DNA from: an uncultured Schwartzia sp.
Lineage (GTDB): Bacteria; Bacillota; Negativicutes; Selenomonadales; Selenomonadaceae
Length of the DNA stretch: 7,733 nt
Reading direction: 5' to 3'
Assembly: GCA_905373705.1 (NCBI GenBank)
Contig: CAJPUA010000039.1
Span: forward strand, 1 to 7,733
Below, in pieces: positions 5,020 to 7,733 of the stretch (position 1 is its first letter; each line of letters starts with the position of its first letter). The notes under the pieces were generated by a model that made no database searches, was not told where the DNA came from, and was given only the letters and a program-made list of their open reading frames with translations. A program made the translations under genes and the position numbers.

Positions 5020-7733
5020 ATGACGAAGATCAAAAACAAGAAACATCTGAAATTCCTTAGTATGAGCATCCTTCTGGCTCTTCAATGTAACACTCTCGCC
5101 TTCGCGGCGGATACGACCGCGACGCCTGATGACGCGGAAGGAAAAGCGCCTGTCGTTGAGGCTGCGGCCAACGAGACGGTGATCGTAGATATCCGCACCC
5201 CCAACGAAGCCGGCCTCAGCCATAACCAGTATCAAGATCTGCAAGTGGGCAGCTCCGGGATCATTTTCAATAACTCTCGGGACATCACCCCCACCCAATT
5301 AGCCGGATATATCACCGGCAATCCGAACATCGGGCGGACCGGCGCCGACATCATTCTCAACGAAGTCACCGGACGAAACATCACGAATCTCAACGGCTTT
5401 ATCGAAGTCGCCGGCAAACAGGCCGATGTCGTCATCGCCAATCCCAACGGCATTGTCGGCAATAATTTTGGCTATATCAACACCGGCCGAGCCATACTCA
5501 CCACCGGGAATCCGCAAATCGACGCTTCCGGCCGGCTGGCCGGATTTGTGGTAAATCAGGGCGAGATCAGCATTGAAGGCCGGGGCCTCGACGCCGCCAA
5601 AGCCAACCGCCTGGACCTCTATGCCCAGGCGGTTAAGATCAACGCGCAAATCGCGGCGCAAAAACTCAAAATGGTCGGCGGCAGAAACAAACTGGATGCC
5701 GACGGAAACGTCATGACCGTCATCGACGACCAATACACCGGCGTCGCCCTTGACGTCGGCGCCATGGGCAGCATGTATGCGAACGCCATTTACATGATCG
5801 GAACCACCAAAGGCCTCGGCGTCAATATGGAGGGCGAAGCCTACGCGAATGACGGCGATTTCGTCCTGACCGCGAGCGGCGACATCAGACTGAAAAGCAA
5901 ACTCCAGGCCGCCCAGAACGTCGCCGTCAACGCGGGCGAAGCGCTGGAAAACACCGGCAGCGTCTACGGCCAGAACATCCAGATAAAAGCGAACACCCTG
6001 AATAACACCGGAGGCGAAACGGCCCCCGTCATTGCCGCGCGCGAAAATATCTCCATTGAAGCCGATACCGTGAATAATACGGATAACGCTCTGATCATGG
6101 GCGCAAACGACGTCAGCCTGAAAGCAAACGAACTCAAAAATCACAGCGCCGTCATCGAGGCAGGGCAAAACATGCGGCTCGACGTAAAAAATATCAACAA
6201 CATCAATATCCACTACGAAGTGGAACCCGGCGTCGTTATCGGAGAAGAAGACATTTACGAGGTGCAGCTCGACGGCGCGTCGGTAAGATACAAAGCCGGA
6301 GAGTATAAAATCCTCCACGGCGTCATCTGCGCCCCGGATACGCCCTCCGTCGCGGGCTATGACATCTTCTACCGAAAAGACGACTGGGACGAGGACAAGG
6401 ACTACCAGATCGTCACCCCGGGCGGCAGCTCTTCGCGCTGGCATGAATACAGCTACCACAGAGTCATCAAGGACGACGTCGTAAAGACGACCGCGCCCGC
6501 CAAGATCATCGCCGGGGGCGCGATGCAAATCACCGCCGACGAAGTGATCAACGACAAAAGCGAAATCACGGCCGGAAAAGATCTGATCATGGACGCCGGC
6601 GTATTCCATAACATCGACGGCATGGGGACCCGCGTGGTCACCGATATCGGCCGGGCAGGGGCCTTCTATAAAGCCGATGCCGGCGGACAATGGAACCACT
6701 ACATGGTGACGCGACAGCGCTGGGGCGACTACCATAAAGAAGCGCGCACCGACATCATCGTGCAGCCAGCCACCGCCCTCCTGAAAGCAGAGGCGGCCGA
6801 CGAAGCGCAAACGCACGCAGCCGAAACCATTGCCGTGTCCCAGAGCCAGCTCTACCACCTGGCGAAGCCGGACGCGACCTACTACATCGAAACCGACCCC
6901 GCGTTTACGAATAAAAAGCAATGGCTCTCCTCCGACTACTTCTTCAACAAAATGCAGTACGACCCCGATACCATCGGCAAAAAAGTAAGCGACGGCTACT
7001 ACGAGCAGCAGATCGTCAAAGACCAGCTCGTCAACCTCACCGGGAAATATTACATCGGCGACTACGCCTCGATGGAAGAGCAGTACCAAGCCCTTCTCGA
7101 TCATGCCGTCGAATTTGCCAAAAACAGCCAGGCGAAAATCGGCGTCGCCCTGACAAAAGAGCAGCAGGAAGCGCTCAAAACCCCCATCGTCTGGATGGTG
7201 GAAAAAAGCGTCCTCCTTCCCAGCGGCGACGTGGTGACGGCGCTGGTGCCCGAGCTCTACCTGCCGAAAGACACCCTGAGAAAACAGGGCGCGGCGGTAC
7301 TCTCCGCCAAAGACATCGACGTTAAAACGACGAACGACATCTTAAACAGCGGCAGTATCATCGCCGGCGACATCAATAAGCTCTCCGCCCATAACATCAA
7401 CAACGTCGGCGGCCGAATCGTCGGCTCCGATGTGCTTCTCTCTGCCCAAAACGACATAAACAATACCGGCGGCAGCCTCCTCGCCGAGCATCAGATCGAC
7501 CTGAACGCCGGCGGCGATATCCGCTTTGCAACCACCACCAAAACCGGCGTCACTGAACAGGGCGCTACCACGAAGATCAGCCAGGTCGCCGGGGCGTACA
7601 TAACAAAAGAAGATGGCGAGCTCACCATGCGCGCCCAAAACGACATCGACCTCACCGCCGCGGAGATCGCCTCCAAGGGAAGGATCGACCTCGCGGCGGT
7701 GAGGTCGATGTCGTTTTGGGCGCGCATGGTGAG
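5020..7733 (+). CDS. Filamentous haemagglutinin/CdiA/HecA-type TpsA exoprotein, 3' partial
   Basis: This is the large secreted substrate of a two-partner (type Vb) system, exported to the cell surface through a TpsB outer-membrane transporter. The frame starts at ATG 5020 (GGGGGA at 5009-5014 as ribosome site) and stays open for 904 codons to the window edge. Residues 1-29 are a signal peptide: basic KIKNKKHLK, hydrophobic FLSMSILLAL, cleavage near AFA/AD. Residues about 50-290 form the TPS domain, with NNSRDITPTQLAGYITGNPN, then ILNEVTGRN, EVAGKQADVVIANPNGIVG (NPNG at 141-144) and YINTGRAILTTG. Beta-helical repeats follow, with recurrent NNTG, NDI and LKA motifs. Two non-helical inserts (about 398-490 and 538-757) occur. 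The second carries the CdiA/HecA-conserved block LSSDYFF, GYYEQQIVKDQLVNLTGKYY, EEQYQALLDHAVEFAK, GVALTKEQQ, VWMVEKSV and VPELYL. Haemagglutinin repeats resume at about 757. Any C-terminal toxin or adhesin domain is outside the window. No TpsB or immunity gene is visible. The last dozen or so residues after base 7691 are probably artefactual because they lie in an inverted copy of upstream sequence. Confidence 0.93.
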   Translation, partial: MTKIKNKKHLKFLSMSILLALQCNTLAFAADTTATPDDAEGKAPVVEAAANETVIVDIRTPNEAGLSHNQYQDLQVGSSGIIFNNSRDITPTQLAGYITGNPNIGRTGADIILNEVTGRNITNLNGFIEVAGKQADVVIANPNGIVGNNFGYINTGRAILTTGNPQIDASGRLAGFVVNQGEISIEGRGLDAAKANRLDLYAQAVKINAQIAAQKLKMVGGRNKLDADGNVMTVIDDQYTGVALDVGAMGSMYANAIYMIGTTKGLGVNMEGEAYANDGDFVLTASGDIRLKSKLQAAQNVAVNAGEALENTGSVYGQNIQIKANTLNNTGGETAPVIAARENISIEADTVNNTDNALIMGANDVSLKANELKNHSAVIEAGQNMRLDVKNINNINIHYEVEPGVVIGEEDIYEVQLDGASVRYKAGEYKILHGVICAPDTPSVAGYDIFYRKDDWDEDKDYQIVTPGGSSSRWHEYSYHRVIKDDVVKTTAPAKIIAGGAMQITADEVINDKSEITAGKDLIMDAGVFHNIDGMGTRVVTDIGRAGAFYKADAGGQWNHYMVTRQRWGDYHKEARTDIIVQPATALLKAEAADEAQTHAAETIAVSQSQLYHLAKPDATYYIETDPAFTNKKQWLSSDYFFNKMQYDPDTIGKKVSDGYYEQQIVKDQLVNLTGKYYIGDYASMEEQYQALLDHAVEFAKNSQAKIGVALTKEQQEALKTPIVWMVEKSVLLPSGDVVTALVPELYLPKDTLRKQGAAVLSAKDIDVKTTNDILNSGSIIAGDINKLSAHNINNVGGRIVGSDVLLSAQNDINNTGGSLLAEHQIDLNAGGDIRFATTTKTGVTEQGATTKISQVAGAYITKEDGELTMRAQNDIDLTAAEIASKGRIDLAAVRSMSFWARMV
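7621..7733. repeat. 42-bp perfect inverted repeat ending at the last base, probable fold-back artefact
   Basis: Bases 7621-7662 and 7692-7733 are exact reverse complements over 42 bp, separated by 29 bases (7663-7691). The right arm runs to the final base, so the repeat may continue beyond it. Both arms lie in the exoprotein frame. The left arm encodes ordinary haemagglutinin-repeat sequence (LTMRAQNDIDLTAA). The right arm encodes VRSMSFWARMV, which breaks the repeat pattern just where GRD(I) would be expected after IDLAA. A chimeric read or contig-end fold-back is the simplest explanation; a genuine genomic inverted repeat is the alternative. Confidence 0.9.

Noticed and set aside
5299..7104. 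601-codon open frame on the minus strand opposite the exoprotein gene
   Set aside because: It is a shadow. The + strand frame carries a signal peptide, TPS motifs and CdiA/HecA blocks, and GC-rich codon use with few antisense stops leaves the opposite strand open. The minus translation is a Val/Asp/Gly/Phe-rich low-complexity string with no recognisable domain.
7621..7733. Inverted repeat as an invertible phase-variation switch in the exoprotein gene
   Set aside because: The 29-bp spacer is far too short for a typical invertible segment, no recombinase gene is nearby, and the repeat coincides exactly with the sequence end. A fold-back artefact is more likely.

Overview
The window looks like a chromosomal fragment of a diderm, moderately GC-rich anaerobe, most likely a Negativicutes-type Firmicute. 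This is inference. A two-partner-secretion (TpsA) exoprotein needs an outer membrane, the YbhFSR-type exporter is usual in diderms, and the cysteine-peptidase-like protein resembles hypothetical proteins I associate with Clostridia and Negativicutes. A proteobacterium cannot be excluded. Every gene I can support is on the + strand. No tRNA, rRNA, CRISPR array or insertion sequence is visible.

Layout: (1) 2-3194 is the distal part of a YbhF-YbhS-YbhR type ABC-2 exporter operon. It holds the C-terminal ATPase domain of a tandem-ATPase protein (5' end outside the window) followed by two paralogous permeases, the second overlapping the first by ATGA. (2) 3227-3886 encodes a 219-residue protein of unknown role with a C39/papain-like Gln...Cys...His pattern. 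It follows the permease by 32 bp and may be in the same transcript. (3) 3887-4095 is a structured intergenic region with a perfect 16-bp palindrome, a direct repeat and a strong promoter. (4) 4096-4739 is a toxin-first RelE/HigB-HigA type toxin-antitoxin pair with an ATGA overlap, of visibly lower G+C than its flanks, closed by a strong intrinsic terminator. (5) From 5020 to the window end runs one open frame of at least 904 codons. It encodes the N-terminal part of a filamentous haemagglutinin/CdiA/HecA-type TpsA protein: signal peptide, TPS secretion domain, beta-helical repeats and a conserved central block. Its end is outside the window and no TpsB transporter gene is present.

How the parts work together: the two ATPase domains of the YbhF-like protein would power a YbhS/YbhR membrane heterodimer, normally with a HlyD-type adaptor (YbhG) encoded upstream, outside this window. 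The toxin-antitoxin pair is a self-contained module, probably autoregulated, sitting between the exporter operon and the adhesin/contact-inhibition gene.

The main caution concerns the end of the sequence. The last 42 bases are an exact reverse complement of bases 7621-7662, with only 29 bases between the arms. This looks like a fold-back (chimeric or contig-end) artefact, so the final dozen or so residues of the TpsA frame should not be trusted. I do not see a clearly new biological system. The most interesting leads are the truncated TpsA gene, the fold-back, the uncharacterised peptidase-like protein and the intergenic repeat.
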